Assembly (NCBI RefSeq): GCF_003324165.1
Contig: NW_025407860.1
Coordinates: 62,001-126,000, forward strand
Direction: 5' to 3'
Length of the DNA: 64,000 nucleotides
Origin: Naegleria lovaniensis
Lineage: Eukaryota > Heterolobosea > Eutetramitea > Acrasida > Naegleriidae
Part shown: positions 23,756-36,978 of the stretch, piece after piece
Numbering within the stretch: the first letter of the stretch is position 1
Layout of the letters: every line of letters begins with the position of its first letter
Position numbers and translations under genes: made by a program
The notes under the pieces: generated by a model
Database searches by the model: none
The model's input: the letters and a program-made list of their open reading frames with translations, nothing else
Told to the model about the DNA's origin: nothing

Positions 23756-25994
23756 ATGTCTCCAAAACAACAAAAGCAACTAATGTGCGCAGGCCAAAAA
23801 ATGTCCAAGCAACAACCTTTTTCAACTTGCTCTTCTACTACACCGCCGACGTCACAGGATTATCAACCCATGTTGCAATTAGACGCTTCATCGGTATTAT
23901 TTTTGTTGCAATGCAACGAACAACAACATTCGGAACAGCAAGAACGATTAGCACCAAACGATGGTCATGCTTGTGAATTAAATGGAAAATTAAATCAACC
24001 ACTAGAGATGAGAATTCCCACAGATCAACAACCACCAATATGCACCACAGAGGAGTCAGTCAACAGCAACAACAATAATTCAGTTGATGATGAATTAATT
24101 TTTTGCAAAGACCGCCAGAGGGCTGTCACTAATCAAAACAGTTTACGCACAAATCAGCCTGAAAAACAAAGACATCAGCTACATGATGAAACAGGCTCCA
24201 TCATCACAACTACATTTTCAAAATTGAGCGACAGCTCGACGAAAGAAAATGCAAACAAGTCACAAATTTCTAACTCTCCTAGTGAATTTATGCCAACCAT
24301 ATCTTGTTTGAGCTGCCGCAAATTACATCGGAAATGTTCAAAAACTTTGCCCAAATGCTCTGAATGTGAAATTCATGCAAGAGAATGTATTTACAAGAGA
24401 GGAAAAAACAAACAATATATAAGGAGGACAAAAAATAACACTAACTCTGAATGTACAAAAATTGAAAATAACGAAGACGTATCCACTATTCATGTAAATA
24501 GATCTACTACTCGAAGAGAAGAGGAACCAAAATCTTCTCTAGTTAAAAGAGCCCTCTCGACAGAGATGCCTCAGATTCAATTACTCGAGTCCATGACGAG
24601 AAGTTGCGTGAAACGACAAACCTTAACAATGTATTTTAGAAAAATGGCAATGGGAATGGCTGTAATTAATTATGAATACATGGAAAAATTATTCTTTAAT
24701 GATAGTGACACCATACTCAGAGATTCAGAACTGCAACAAGATGAATACTCTCTGGCATTGTTTTATTCAATACAAGCCATCTGTGATCAATAGTAAGTTC
24801 TAATGATTTTCTATTCTTATCAATTACTAACCCAACTACAGCTCAGGAAGAAGAGAAAAAGCATGGGAATCGTTTAACGAATCGAAAAAGTATTTGGGGC
24901 TAATTTTTGATGATGTTGAAAGTTTTTGTGTCATGTCCACGTACAACTACTTGGCATATTTTCTTGCTGGTGAAGGTGAAGATTTGATTGCTAAAAATTA
25001 CGCCTCAATTGTAGATAATTATTTCGAGAAGCGAAATAGAAAATTACTGCATGGTCAACAATGCTTTAACAGCAATGTTTTTAATGTCAATAATTTGGAT
25101 AAGAAGCGAGGAGTGACAAGATTATTTTTCTTTGATCATCGTGTGTCGTGGGAACCACATATCAAGTACAGCCACTTACTTTCGGTTGCCTTTAAAATTT
25201 CCACAGGAAAGGAAATGCCTAGTGATATTGTTGCAATCGTAGACGAAGATTTAAACGAGCACACGTATATTCGGCAAACAGAAGTATTGGCCAAAGTTCA
25301 TTTACTCATGAAGTCTCATCACAGAGATCTGCGTCATGCTCCAGAATATATTGCGATTGGCCTATTTAAGGATACACTTAATGTTACCTATCTCAACATT
25401 GAGTCATTGAGAGTGGTAATTTCCAAATGCCACAATCCTAGCACCAGGTTTCCTTTTAAACAAGCACTTCTTAAGGAAGCAGATGTGATCAGTGCCTTGA
25501 CTGAAAATCCTATTTTCTTCGGCATGACAGCATCATTTGTTTTTGCATTTGCCGTTGCTGCACAAATTCACTTGGAGATGTATTTTGATCCAGAAATTTT
25601 GAGTGTGACTACACAAGAGCAAATTGCCAACAATTTATTGAAAGATTACAAAGGTCTACAGTTTCTTTCGAAATACGGTCGTATTGCTAAAAAGTATGGC
25701 CATATTGTTTCTGGGATCGAGCAGCTATTGAAAAACTCTCATTTCTCATTGGATATTGCTCAGAAAACAACGTTCAACACGTGTTCAACTCAAAACCAAA
25801 TGAATAGCAATGACGGTAACAATAGTTCAATGTCTTCCCCTAATTCCATTGCATATACTAGTAACCAAGCAATAGTGGACAGCCCTGCAACAAAGAAGCG
25901 CAGGAATGCACCTAGTTCTCAGTTTTTGGCGCACACGGCAAAAAATTTCAGACCTGGACAGCATTCACTCTCAAAACAAGCTTCCAAAGAATAA
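23756..25994 (+). CDS. Zn2Cys6 binuclear-cluster transcription regulator
   Basis: Spliced 23756..24792 and 24842..25994 (only 49 nt of intron, GTAAGT...CAG), 729 residues. The ATG at 23756 is preferred; an in-frame ATG at 23672 would extend the protein by 28 residues. A Gln/Asn/Thr-rich N-terminus leads to a perfect Zn2Cys6 pattern near residue 185: C-x2-C-x6-C-x6-C-x2-C-x6-C, followed by a basic RGKNKQYIRRTK linker. The downstream helical region (about residues 280-570) resembles the middle homology region of fungal regulators. It should bind DNA as a nuclear regulator; no target can be inferred. The C-terminus is Ser/Asn-rich. Confidence 0.8.
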
Positions 25995-26118
25995 AAACCA
26001 GTCCGATAAGATGTCAAACATAAGTTGCTTCCATCAAGTGCACTGCAGTGTTTGAAATAAGCCATTGATCTTCAAATTTTATAACTTAATTGAGGTATTG
26101 TATCACATTTTAACTAAC

Positions 26119-27975
<1,857 letters not shown>

Positions 27976-28018
27976 TTTTTATGGATTCGTTTTGTGCGTA
28001 ACGTTTAAAGAAGACCTT

Positions 28019-28267
28019 TCACAAGAGTATTGGGTAGGACAATGGATTCATAACTTTTGGATCGTGTAGTAGCATTCTCTCTGCTTTCAAAGATCCACTC
28101 AGAGGTAACACTCTTTCCATTCTCTCAAAGTTGAACCTCGAATAATGAAAAAATCTTTCGTCTTTATAAAAAAATTCGTACGTGGTAGTATCGTGATTTT
28201 GTTCCAACAAGGTCTTCTTGATTGTTATAATCGAAACCGACTCTCGGAATACTACGGATATCATCAA
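28019..28267 (-). CDS. possible small protein, 82 residues
   Basis: An ATG-started ORF just upstream of the DLD start, on the same strand. The sequence (for instance RFNFERMERVLPLSGSLKAERMLLHDP) has plausible protein composition but no family I recognise. It could instead be part of the DLD 5' region, in the roughly 500-bp gap to the Rab32-like gene. The rest of that gap, 28268..28472, shows nothing. Confidence 0.3.
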   Translation of the reverse strand: MMISVVFRESVSIITIKKTLLEQNHDTTTYEFFYKDERFFHYSRFNFERMERVLPLSGSLKAERMLLHDPKVMNPLSYPILL

Positions 28268-28472
28268 TTATAGTTGTATTTATAGTCAGACTGAATTTTG
28301 TGTGTACGTAGAGCATTGTGATGATGAAGAAGCCATGTGCTGAAATTATTTGGTTAAATTTCAATGAACATTAGAGAAGGATCAATAATTGGAGCTTTTT
28401 TGAATCATAATCGTATAGCTCGTATATCTATTCAAATTTTGTAAAACTCTTTCAATATTAGAGGCAAAGAAT

Positions 28473-29666
28473 ATGGACGACGACGATATTTTAAATTATT
28501 CTAATCATGTTGATGACGGACACAGCAATCAGTTGGACAGTTCGATAGTATCATCGGCACAAGCATCAAGTAGCAGCGGGAGTGATCAGCCAAGTAACAA
28601 GACAAATAATCATTTGTACAAAGTCTTAGTGGTGGGCGATTATGCAGGTAGGTTTGTTGTGAATTTTTACAAGTTATTCTTAAAATATGTAATTTAAATC
28701 CATGTCTTGCATGTACTGATGGGAAAAATAGTGGGAAAAACAAGGTAAGAACATTTAGTGAGATACTATTAATATTGAGCTGATATTATTGATTTTAAAA
28801 TATTTAGTCTTATTCGAAGATACTGTACAGGAGAATTTACTAGTAATTATCGTATAACTATTGGTGTTGACTTTTGCTTAAAGCACATCGATTGGAATGA
28901 GAATACTTCAGTGTCACTGCAATTATGGGTAGGTTGAAACATTTGCAGAGGCACTGTTTGATGAAATTAATTTAACACAATTAAACCATTAAAAAGGATA
29001 TTGCTGGACATGAACGCTTTGGAGGTATGTTTGAATAGTGTCATGTCACGTGACATTGTAATTCCAAATAATGCAATAATATGGAAATGATTTCGAAAAA
29101 ATAATGCGATTAATAACACAACAGCCATGACACGAGTTTACTACAAATATGCTATTGCTGCTGTAGTTTGCTTTGACATTTCAAGACCTTCTACTCTGGA
29201 TAACGTGAAAAAATGGAGAGACGACATCAACTCGAAAGTAGTCCTTCCCGATGGTGTGACTCCTATACCCATGATTTTATTAGCAAATAAGTGTGACTTA
29301 CCTGAAATTACTATTGATAAGACCAAGATGAATAAGTTTGCAAAGGAAAACGGATTTATCGCTTGGTTTGAAACATCAGGTAGGTGTCACATGAAAGTAT
29401 ATTTTCAATCAATATACTAACCTATTTTCACAGCTCGTAAAAACATCAATATTGACTCCTCTTTCCACTTTTTAGTTTCTCACATTATGAAAATTACCAA
29501 AAATATGAGCTTACAGTCGCAAGGCCAAAATCAATTAGGAGATCACAAAAAAACTGAGCTCAACGTTGTTGGGACCAGTGACAGCAGTTCCAACAGTTTT
29601 GACAAATCGTACAAGAAAGAAGAAGGAAAAGAAGACACCTCTAAAAAAGGTCCATGTTGTTACTAA
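28473..29666 (+). CDS. Rab32/38-like small GTPase
   Basis: Six exons: 28473..28647, 28732..28744 (13 nt), 28808..28928, 28997..29024 (28 nt), 29125..29379 and 29434..29666; 274 residues with exact phase agreement. After an acidic Ser-rich N-terminal extension (about 47 residues) come the G motifs: GDYAVGKTSLIRRY, TIGVDF, WDIAGHERFG, LLANKCDLPE and ETSARKNI. Effector-region signatures FDISRPSTLDNVKKWRDDINSKVVLPDG and a C-terminal CCY (prenylation) place it with Rab32/38/LRO, which act on lysosome-related organelles and, in some lineages, on mitochondria. The switch II residue that is Gln in most Rabs (AGQE) is His here, which may slow intrinsic GTP hydrolysis. Confidence 0.9.
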
Positions 29667-29780
29667 GAGTGATGACATGTCAATACAGTTCAATTCGCAC
29701 AAGGCTCTTCTTCAACGCTTTCACTTTTTACAAATTTCATAACTATGATAAACATTTTTGTTTGAAAACTCTTGTTATTA

Positions 29781-31768
29781 TTATTGAGATAATCGGTCAG
29801 AGGATGATGTTTGAACTCCACCTGAAATGACAACTTCACCCATCAGAGACAAAATTTGTCGATACAAGTAATTGAAATCAATAATGCTTCCTTTTCCTCT
29901 TCTAATTTCTACAAGACAAAATCCAACGCTTGTCTGATCGACTTTCACACTAAAAGTAACTCCTACTTGTTTCACTGTAGCAAAACATTTCATGTCTGAT
30001 AAATTCTGATCGCTGGCATTTTGTTGTGAATGTTTTCCACTTTCCAAATCACTTAAATGTGTCGTTGAGACTTTCACTTGCAATTTCTCAGACAGTACTG
30101 AACGAATTTCCTCCAACACTGTCTTTTTATCTCCACGAGCAATGAATCGAGTCTCACGTCTAATATTCACTGTCTTGTGAGAAGCATTTGGTACATGGTT
30201 CACTAAAGGGTTCACAAAACCTGACATCATAATACTCGCCAAATCAAAAGCATTCAATGGAGCTTTCTTATTTGAAGATGGAGAATCCAAAGCAGACACA
30301 TGCTGACTTGCAGAATGAACCTGTGTTTCTGAACAATCCGTTACAGAACGATCAATTTCCTCTTGTGTTATAATAATTTTATCCTCTCTCGATGAAATGG
30401 ATGATTCAAGATTTTGTTTGGTATATTCGGAACCACCATCTTCCATAAACCATGAATGTTTCATCACTCCCTCAATACTAATTCTATAATTTGGATTCAC
30501 AATCAACATTTTCTTAATGAGATCTTTGGCCTCACTCGACACGTATTGCGGAAAGGGATTGTGTTCTCCATTTTTAATTTTTTTAAATAATTCTTGAATG
30601 GAATCGGCGCTGAATGGAAAGTGTCCAGTGAGCATGACGTAGAGAATGACACCACACGACCAAATATCAGCTTTTTTACCATCGTAACCTTTTTCAAGAA
30701 GGACCTCAGCTGAGTGTTGTTTGGGAATGGATATATTGTAATGGATGGTTTCAAGAACAATGAAAAATTATTTGTACAATAATGCCATGAAGAATGGAAA
30801 CCACGAGAGAATGAGAGGTTGTTCATGAGAAAAAGTTATTGTGGAATGAGCGATGACATGTCAATGAGAGAGAACATGATCATCGTATACACTATACTTA
30901 CGAGCAACATAGTTTGGAGTTCCACAAGTAGTCATGAGCATTTTCTTGGTATCACCAGCACCCACACAAAGAGCACTCAGACCAAAATCACTAATCTTTA
31001 AAACATCTTTATCATCGAGGAGTAAATTTTCTAAATGATTTTCGATTATTCAAAGCGTGAACGAGTGTGAATGTGTGAATGGTTTGCGTTCCATAACCAG
31101 TGTAGGAAAATGTCACATTGAAAAAATGTTCACATACCTGGTTTTAAATCCCGATGTGACACATCTTGAGAGTGACAATAACTAATTCCAGAAATCAATT
31201 GATGAAAATATTTTCTACTGGTCTTTTCATCGAATCGTTTTGCCTTGACAATTCGATCAAACAATTCTCCTCCTGTCACTAATTCTAAAATAATATAAAT
31301 ATTTGTTGGAGATTGTAAAACTTCTCGAAGTTTAACCACATGTCGATGTGAAAGTAATTTCATAATTGCAATTTCACGTCTTAATTGAGACTCTAAATTT
31401 TCTTTTTGAATCATTTTACGATCGACAATTTTGACAGCCCAAGCAGTGCCATCATTGACATCGACTCCATATTTGACTTTTGAAAAGTTTCCTTTTCCTA
31501 GAGTTTGATAGAGTTGATATTGTCCTAATGTAGATTGTTGTTGTTGTTGTACGTGTGTGAAATGATGAAATTGGATAATTATTATTATTGTTGTATTGGT
31601 GTCATTATGTTAAAATATTGTCAACAGTCAAAAATTTCAATAAAAGCAATCGATGAAGATGTTTCATGTCCGGATCAGTGATGATGTTAAGTGGTTGAAT
31701 GTGCATCCAATGAGAGATTGATTCGATTTGGCAACGAGGGTTGATAACCTACCGATTCGTGATGTCAT
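29781..31768 (-). CDS. CIPK/SnRK3-type serine/threonine kinase with NAF motif
   Basis: Four exons: 31768..31753 (16 nt), 31524..31138, 31030..30902 and 30709..29781; 486 residues. The kinase domain is complete: LGKGNFSKVKYG loop, VKIV lysine, SHRDLKPEN, SDFGLSAL and CGTPNYVAPEV, then GCGVILY-type SCGVILYVMLTGHFPF. About residue 355 it has LNAFDLASIMMSGF, an exact NAF core of plant CBL-interacting kinases, and the C-terminus (FIARGDKKTVLEEIRSVLSEKL...GVTFSVKVDQT...IIDFNYLYRQIL) matches the CIPK/KA1-type tail. CIPKs are autoinhibited by the NAF segment until a calcium-loaded CBL binds it. The SNF1/AMPK family is the near alternative, but the NAF motif argues for CIPK. Exon 1 carries only the first five codons and one base. 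Confidence 0.85.
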
Positions 31769-32158
31769 TTTTTTATGGCTGTGAGAGAATTAATGTTTGA
31801 CGATCAGTGATGCTTTTGATTGCATTTGTATTTGGAGGGTACACAGTGAACGAAAAAATGTTTAGAAAATCTTCCCATCAGTATCTTTGGATATAAGAAC
31901 CACAAGTATCCCTTTTACTTTCCAAGAATATTTACCATGGCTGTCTTTGGAATTCGATATTGACAATGTGACATTTTGGCTTGATAGAATTGCTGATTTT
32001 GTATTTTATTTCAACACGTGCTTCGTTCGACCACTTGTTAATATCTTCAACCATCCATGGGTTCTTCCTTTCTACAATTACAAAAAATAGACCCGACAAG
32101 AGCTTCACAAGGAACATCAATTGATCTTAGCAGAATCTGTCTAAATGGGTCATCTTAA
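31769..32158. other. intergenic, about 390 bp, with partial duplicate
   Basis: Between the start of the CIPK gene and the end of the LRR gene. About 32033..32110 resembles 33597..33670 at the start of the kinase-like gene, around a shared ACCATCCATGG core followed by a TTCTTC/CAATTACAA segment. This looks like a relic of a duplication that now lies on the other side of the LRR gene. Confidence 0.4.
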
Positions 32159-33208
32159 TTAAAATGTATTTATCACACCTTCACTGCCAATACTAGTACA
32201 ACGCAGATCTAAATAAGTCAAATTCTTCATGTACTCACTTTCAGCAATATATTTGACACAATGATTGCCAATTGCATTGTAGCTCAGATCCAAAGAAGTT
32301 AAATTCTTCAAGCGCTCACTTTTAGAAATATATTCGACACCTTCACTGCCAATACTAGTACAACGCAGACCTAAATAGGTCAAATTCTTCAAGCACTCAC
32401 TTTCAGCAATATATTTGACACAACGATTGCCAATTGCATTGTAGCTCAGATCCAAATGAGTCAAATTCTTAAAACACTCATTTTTAGCAATATATTCGAC
32501 ACCCCCAGGCATAATTCGATTGTAATACAGATTCAAAGAAGTCAAATTCTTCAAGCATTTTGTTTTACCAATACATATGGCACTTTCAACGCCAATTCGA
32601 TTGCGTTCCAGATTCAAATAAGTCAAATTCTTCATGTACTCACTTTCGGCAATATATTTGACTCCTTCACTGCTACGAAGTGAATTGTATTTCAGATTCA
32701 AAGAAGTCAAATTCTTCATGTACTCACTTTCGGCAATAAATTTGACACCTTCGTTGCCAATATAATTGCGTTCCAGATTCAAACAAGTCAAATTCTTCAA
32801 GCACTCACTTTCGGCAATAAATTTGGCACCTTCACTGCAAATTGTATTTCGGTACAGATCCAGAGAAGTCAAGTTCTTCAAGCATTCACAATTAGCTAAA
32901 AGTATGATTGATTCACGAACATGTTTCAAGCTGTTTTTTGCGAATGATAATGAGAGAGTGGTTTTTTGCGAATGATAAAGAAATGATACTTGTCTCCATT
33001 GTTTTGAAATTTTCATACAAGTTTGAATGATAAACGTGGAATCAAGGAATTGAAGAATTTCAAAAATAATATCATCAATAAAAGGACCATTGATTTCGGT
33101 TGTCGGAGAGAAATCATCTTTTTCAGACTGATCGTTGGTAGCTGTTGGTGATGAACTTGCTGCTTCAACAACACCACTTTCAACAGAGTATGCTAAGAGA
33201 TTGCTCAT
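32159..33208 (-). CDS. F-box-like leucine-rich repeat protein (RNI type)
   Basis: Encodes 349 residues from the ATG at 33208. Residues 40-85 (FIDDIIFEILQFLDSTFIIQTCMKISKQWRQVS) look like an F-box. The rest is about nine 27-residue leucine-rich units of the form xLKNLTxLxLxxNxIxxxGxxxIAESE, typical of ribonuclease-inhibitor-like LRRs. F-box/LRR proteins act as substrate receptors of SCF ubiquitin ligases. Units are nearly identical at DNA level, especially the two-unit (162-bp) block near 32178 and its neighbour near 32340, so the array was recently homogenised. The last unit breaks off after GSEGV with a divergent INTF ending, which suggests truncation by a small deletion within the terminal repeat. 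Confidence 0.7.
   Translation of the reverse strand: MSNLLAYSVESGVVEAASSSPTATNDQSEKDDFSPTTEINGPFIDDIIFEILQFLDSTFIIQTCMKISKQWRQVSFLYHSQKTTLSLSFAKNSLKHVRESIILLANCECLKNLTSLDLYRNTICSEGAKFIAESECLKNLTCLNLERNYIGNEGVKFIAESEYMKNLTSLNLKYNSLRSSEGVKYIAESEYMKNLTYLNLERNRIGVESAICIGKTKCLKNLTSLNLYYNRIMPGGVEYIAKNECFKNLTHLDLSYNAIGNRCVKYIAESECLKNLTYLGLRCTSIGSEGVEYISKSERLKNLTSLDLSYNAIGNHCVKYIAESEYMKNLTYLDLRCTSIGSEGVINTF
32178..32890 (-). repeat. coding tandem repeat, 81-bp LRR units
   Basis: Nine or so head-to-tail 81-bp units inside the LRR gene, each encoding 27 residues. The phrases 'gtcaaattcttca' and 'actttc(a/g)gcaat' recur once per unit. Confidence 0.75.
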
Positions 33209-33596
33209 TTTAACCTTTGGCACAAATTTTTCGGTGGAGAGAATCTTGAATTCACAATACAAAAGATTCAGGGCGCTCTATTTCGTGGCCATCAACTGTC
33301 TGTTGTCGTCAACGACTTCAAGGAACGTTTGACATGACTATAGGAATTCATTCTGTAAGCCACAGTACTGGCTGCTGTGGAAAACCAAGCGGTCTGAGGT
33401 CTGAGAATAAGCGTTTATTTGCTTGTGAGACTTCGTTTGAGTGTGGATCTGAGAAAAAAACCTCATCTCAACCTGTCAAAAAATGAAGCGAAAAGCAATT
33501 CTCAACGAGCGACAGATATTCTCAAGAAATAGATGATTCATGACGACACAAAAGATGCCGTAGACAACTACCATTACCTCGTGATAGTACTAGCTC
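33209..33596. other. intergenic, about 390 bp
   Basis: Divergent upstream region of the LRR gene (minus) and the kinase-like gene (plus). An A7 run followed by CCTCATCTC and ACCTGT at about 33454..33476 recurs, with small differences, at about 37681..37709 upstream of the orphan gene there. No RNA gene seen. Confidence 0.45.
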
Positions 33597-36500
33597 GTAT
33601 CAACAACCATCCATGGTGGTTCTTCTTTCGTTCAACAATTACAAGAAATGGACTGTGCACAACAAGTTGCTTCTTTGCATGGTATGAAGAAACTTGAAGG
33701 TGGAGCAGCGTTGGTCTTGTTGAGAAAGTTTGCCGTTGATCAAGACTTTACTTGTGAGCAAAACATCAAGAGCCTTAATGACTTGGCCAAAATTTTAATA
33801 TTTAAAAAATGTATCGTTTTAAAACCCCTCCGAACAGAGAAAACCTCAGAGGAGAACTATTGGATCAGAAAGCCGCACCATCAGATGGCACATCTATTTT
33901 GGCTAAAAAAACTTGTCATTTGAGGCTCCACAAGAAGAAGAAAAAGCTTGATGTTGAGAGTGATGATGATGGAGATGAATATGAGGACCTTTGGTGTTCA
34001 ACAAAACTTCAACAATATTCAGAACAACTCAACACCAATTACCAAAAACAGCTCACAGTATACCAAGCAAAGACGTTTTTAATAGTTCCAGAGACAACAA
34101 GGGAGTTCATGAAACACGTTATTGTTGTGCTTGAAGTATGTTTTATTTAAATTGAAGTTAGTTTAACTTTTGAACCATAAGGACGAATTTTCTGTGGAAT
34201 CAGATGAAGCGGAAACAAAAGCGATTATGAATCAACTACAAACTGAGCCACCATCTCTCTCCGAAAATGAAGTGCAGGCAAGATTTATAACTAATTTGAC
34301 AAATGGCTACATTTATTCTCCTTTCCTAATGTTCAAAAATGCTAACGCGTACATTCTTTCGAACCCATGGGAATCTACGATTCAACAATTCATGAGTTTG
34401 TTGTTCTTTTATCCCATCATGCAGGAGAAAGCAGGCGTTTTTGAAATTGGAACGTAAGTAATTTGAATAATCAATTGTTTAATACATTGACCTGCTCATG
34501 ATAGGGCTGAATTAAAAGGTCAACAATATTTAGAAAAATCTCTTAAAACAAGAAGACAATGGCTTTCTGAGGAGCTAATAGACAAAACAACTCTCTACCC
34601 CGAATTTTTTTGTGTTATCAAGAAGTTATCAAATCTTGTACCAACTAAAGGACTTACATTTTTCGTGGGTGAGATGTAAAAAGAACACTTTCATGATAAC
34701 CAAGTCGCTAATCACAAGGATTACCGTAAAATAATATTGTTCCTAAGATCAGTGATAAAGGCTTGGTTGGAGGCTTTGCAAATAGATGAATACCTATCTA
34801 TTGAAAATGCAAAGAATATTAGAGTATATGGAGCTCTAATTGCGAACTTTTCAATATCATTCATTGAAATGAGAATGGAGTTCGAAGAAAATTTTGAGTA
34901 CGTGGAAAGACAAAACATTCCACCTTATACGTACAGAATTAAGGTTTCCCCTATTTTGAATTTATGTGAGATTGGTGATTTATGTATTGCTCTACAGTAT
35001 ATTGGAAACATTATTGTTATGACAAGGTGTATTCAATTTATACCAGTCATTTCAAATTTGGACACGCCGTCATTTAATACTGTTGGTAAAACTATTAATA
35101 CATCAAAGCTGTATGAGAAGATGTTGAGAACTATAATTCAACATGATAGCTTTATATATATATTTGGCGTACAACTTGTTACATTTGAGTCACAGGACAG
35201 TGTGTGTGAATATTTGAAAATAGCAAAATTATAATATGGAGAAGAGGAAAGCCTTGATATTAATGAACAAACCATGGCTACCTTAATGACGTCATTTGTT
35301 TTGACACCACTAAATAATACTAATCCTTTTTTTGACCTTCATTATGTGAAAGATACTGTGACTGACTGTATGGTAGTAGTTTTATACAGAATAAGAAACT
35401 GTTCAACTATGTTTTACAGAAACGTAATACCAAGTAACAAATGCTTTTACATCCTGCTACCAGAAAACGCAAAGGTGAAACATCAAGATGAAAGAAAACC
35501 AAAATCAAATAACTATCAAGCTAGAACCTCTACACCTATTTCACCCAATATCCAACAAGTTCCTAATAATGAAAGAATGATATCTAGCTCCCGAGCTGAA
35601 TCACAGCGAAAATTTATTGATTCTCCTGAAGAAGCTCATGCATACTTGTTGCAGTTAATTGGAGTTAAAAATACTCACCATCTATCTATGCCTACTCTAA
35701 TTAATGATTCAAACAATAGAATCATTTAGTATATATCTGCATTTAAACATCCTCTTTCAAATAAGGGATTTTTACAAAGGTAACATTGAGAAATACGGAT
35801 CAAGTTGCTACTATGCAATACATTGTTTCTAATCTAGAACTAATCAATCAACAGTGTCCAAATATTGTTAAAGTATACAAGTATTCTTGTATTAAGAATG
35901 AGGAATCTTTTGATATCAAGGCAGCCCTGTACTCACTTATGATTTGCAGATTGAAACAAGATAATATTGTTCAACAGAACAGCACTACTGTATTTGAACA
36001 AGAATATTTACCAAGCACATATGAAGTATATATAACTCAACAAGAGTTATTACAAGAATTGAATTTGAAACCAATTTCATCGCAAATAACCAACTGCAAT
36101 CTTGACTTTGAAAAAAATACTACAACAAAAGTTCTATTAATTGTCAAATGGATTGGACATTGCATGAAAATTCTGACTCAATTACATGAAGTACTTGATG
36201 TTATGCATGGAAACATTTCTTTAGGAAACGTTATGACACGAACTTATCCTCATCCAAAAGAAAAACTTGATTCAACCATATTGAATACGCTTTCACTTGA
36301 TGAAGCTAAGATCCTTAAACCAGTTGTTTGCCGAGAGCTAGTGGTTACAGACTTGAATAATTCATATTTACTGGAACACAAACTTGAAGGTGATGATGTA
36401 AGAGATATCTCAGAACACAATCAATTTGTTATTGTTGCTCAATATCCTTACTCTCACATTCAACAACGAATCTTGCAACGAGTCCAAGGTGATATTTATT

Positions 36501-36817
36501 CCATGGCTATATTCATTGCGAAACTTGTGAAAGAGATTTTATTTAATGATGAACATTTTCTCGATCCAAATGTCACACATGATTACAAATCGTTCACAGC
36601 ATACAGGTGTGCTGTGTTGGAATTTTTCAAAACATTATCTATATATACCGAAAACGACAATATTACAATCAAATCCACTCAATTGAACCATACATTCTTT
36701 TCTGGACTATTTTCACTATTGGATTACATGTTGAATGAATCTGTCATGCCATCAAAATCAAAAACAATTTATGAAAGCGATATTTTGGAGCCCGTGTTGA
36801 AATTAGTCAAGGAATAA
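33597..36817 (+). pseudogene. large kinase-like gene, decayed or with unresolved introns
   Basis: About 3.2 kb of mostly open sequence in changing frames. An N-terminal piece (ATG at 33648, MDCAQQVASLHG...) leads to a Lys/Asp-rich region near 33930, then helical sequence with several plausible short introns of about 50 nt. The clearest is near 34454..34504, with a GTAAGT donor and ATAG acceptor. The last segment (about 35786..36817) resembles a protein kinase fold of the fungal FunK1/Crinkler-associated type: LHEVLDVMHGNISLGNVM at the catalytic loop and VVTDLNNSYLL at the metal loop. The catalytic-loop Asp is Asn here, so phosphotransfer is doubtful. At least two junctions, one near the N-terminus and one just before the kinase-like part, cannot be explained by introns I can see, so the gene is either broken in a few places or has unusual splicing. 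Family and role unknown. Confidence 0.45.
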
Positions 36818-36978
36818 TATTTCAACCTACTCGGAACAAACAAACACAATGCTCTAATACTCGTCATGTCTTACAAATCTTTCAATCCTCGAATCGATAC
36901 CATTCTGTGAGTGATTGCGACAACTGTGAAATTTGTAAATTCCTTTTTATTTGAAGGCTGGAATATACAAATCCGTAC

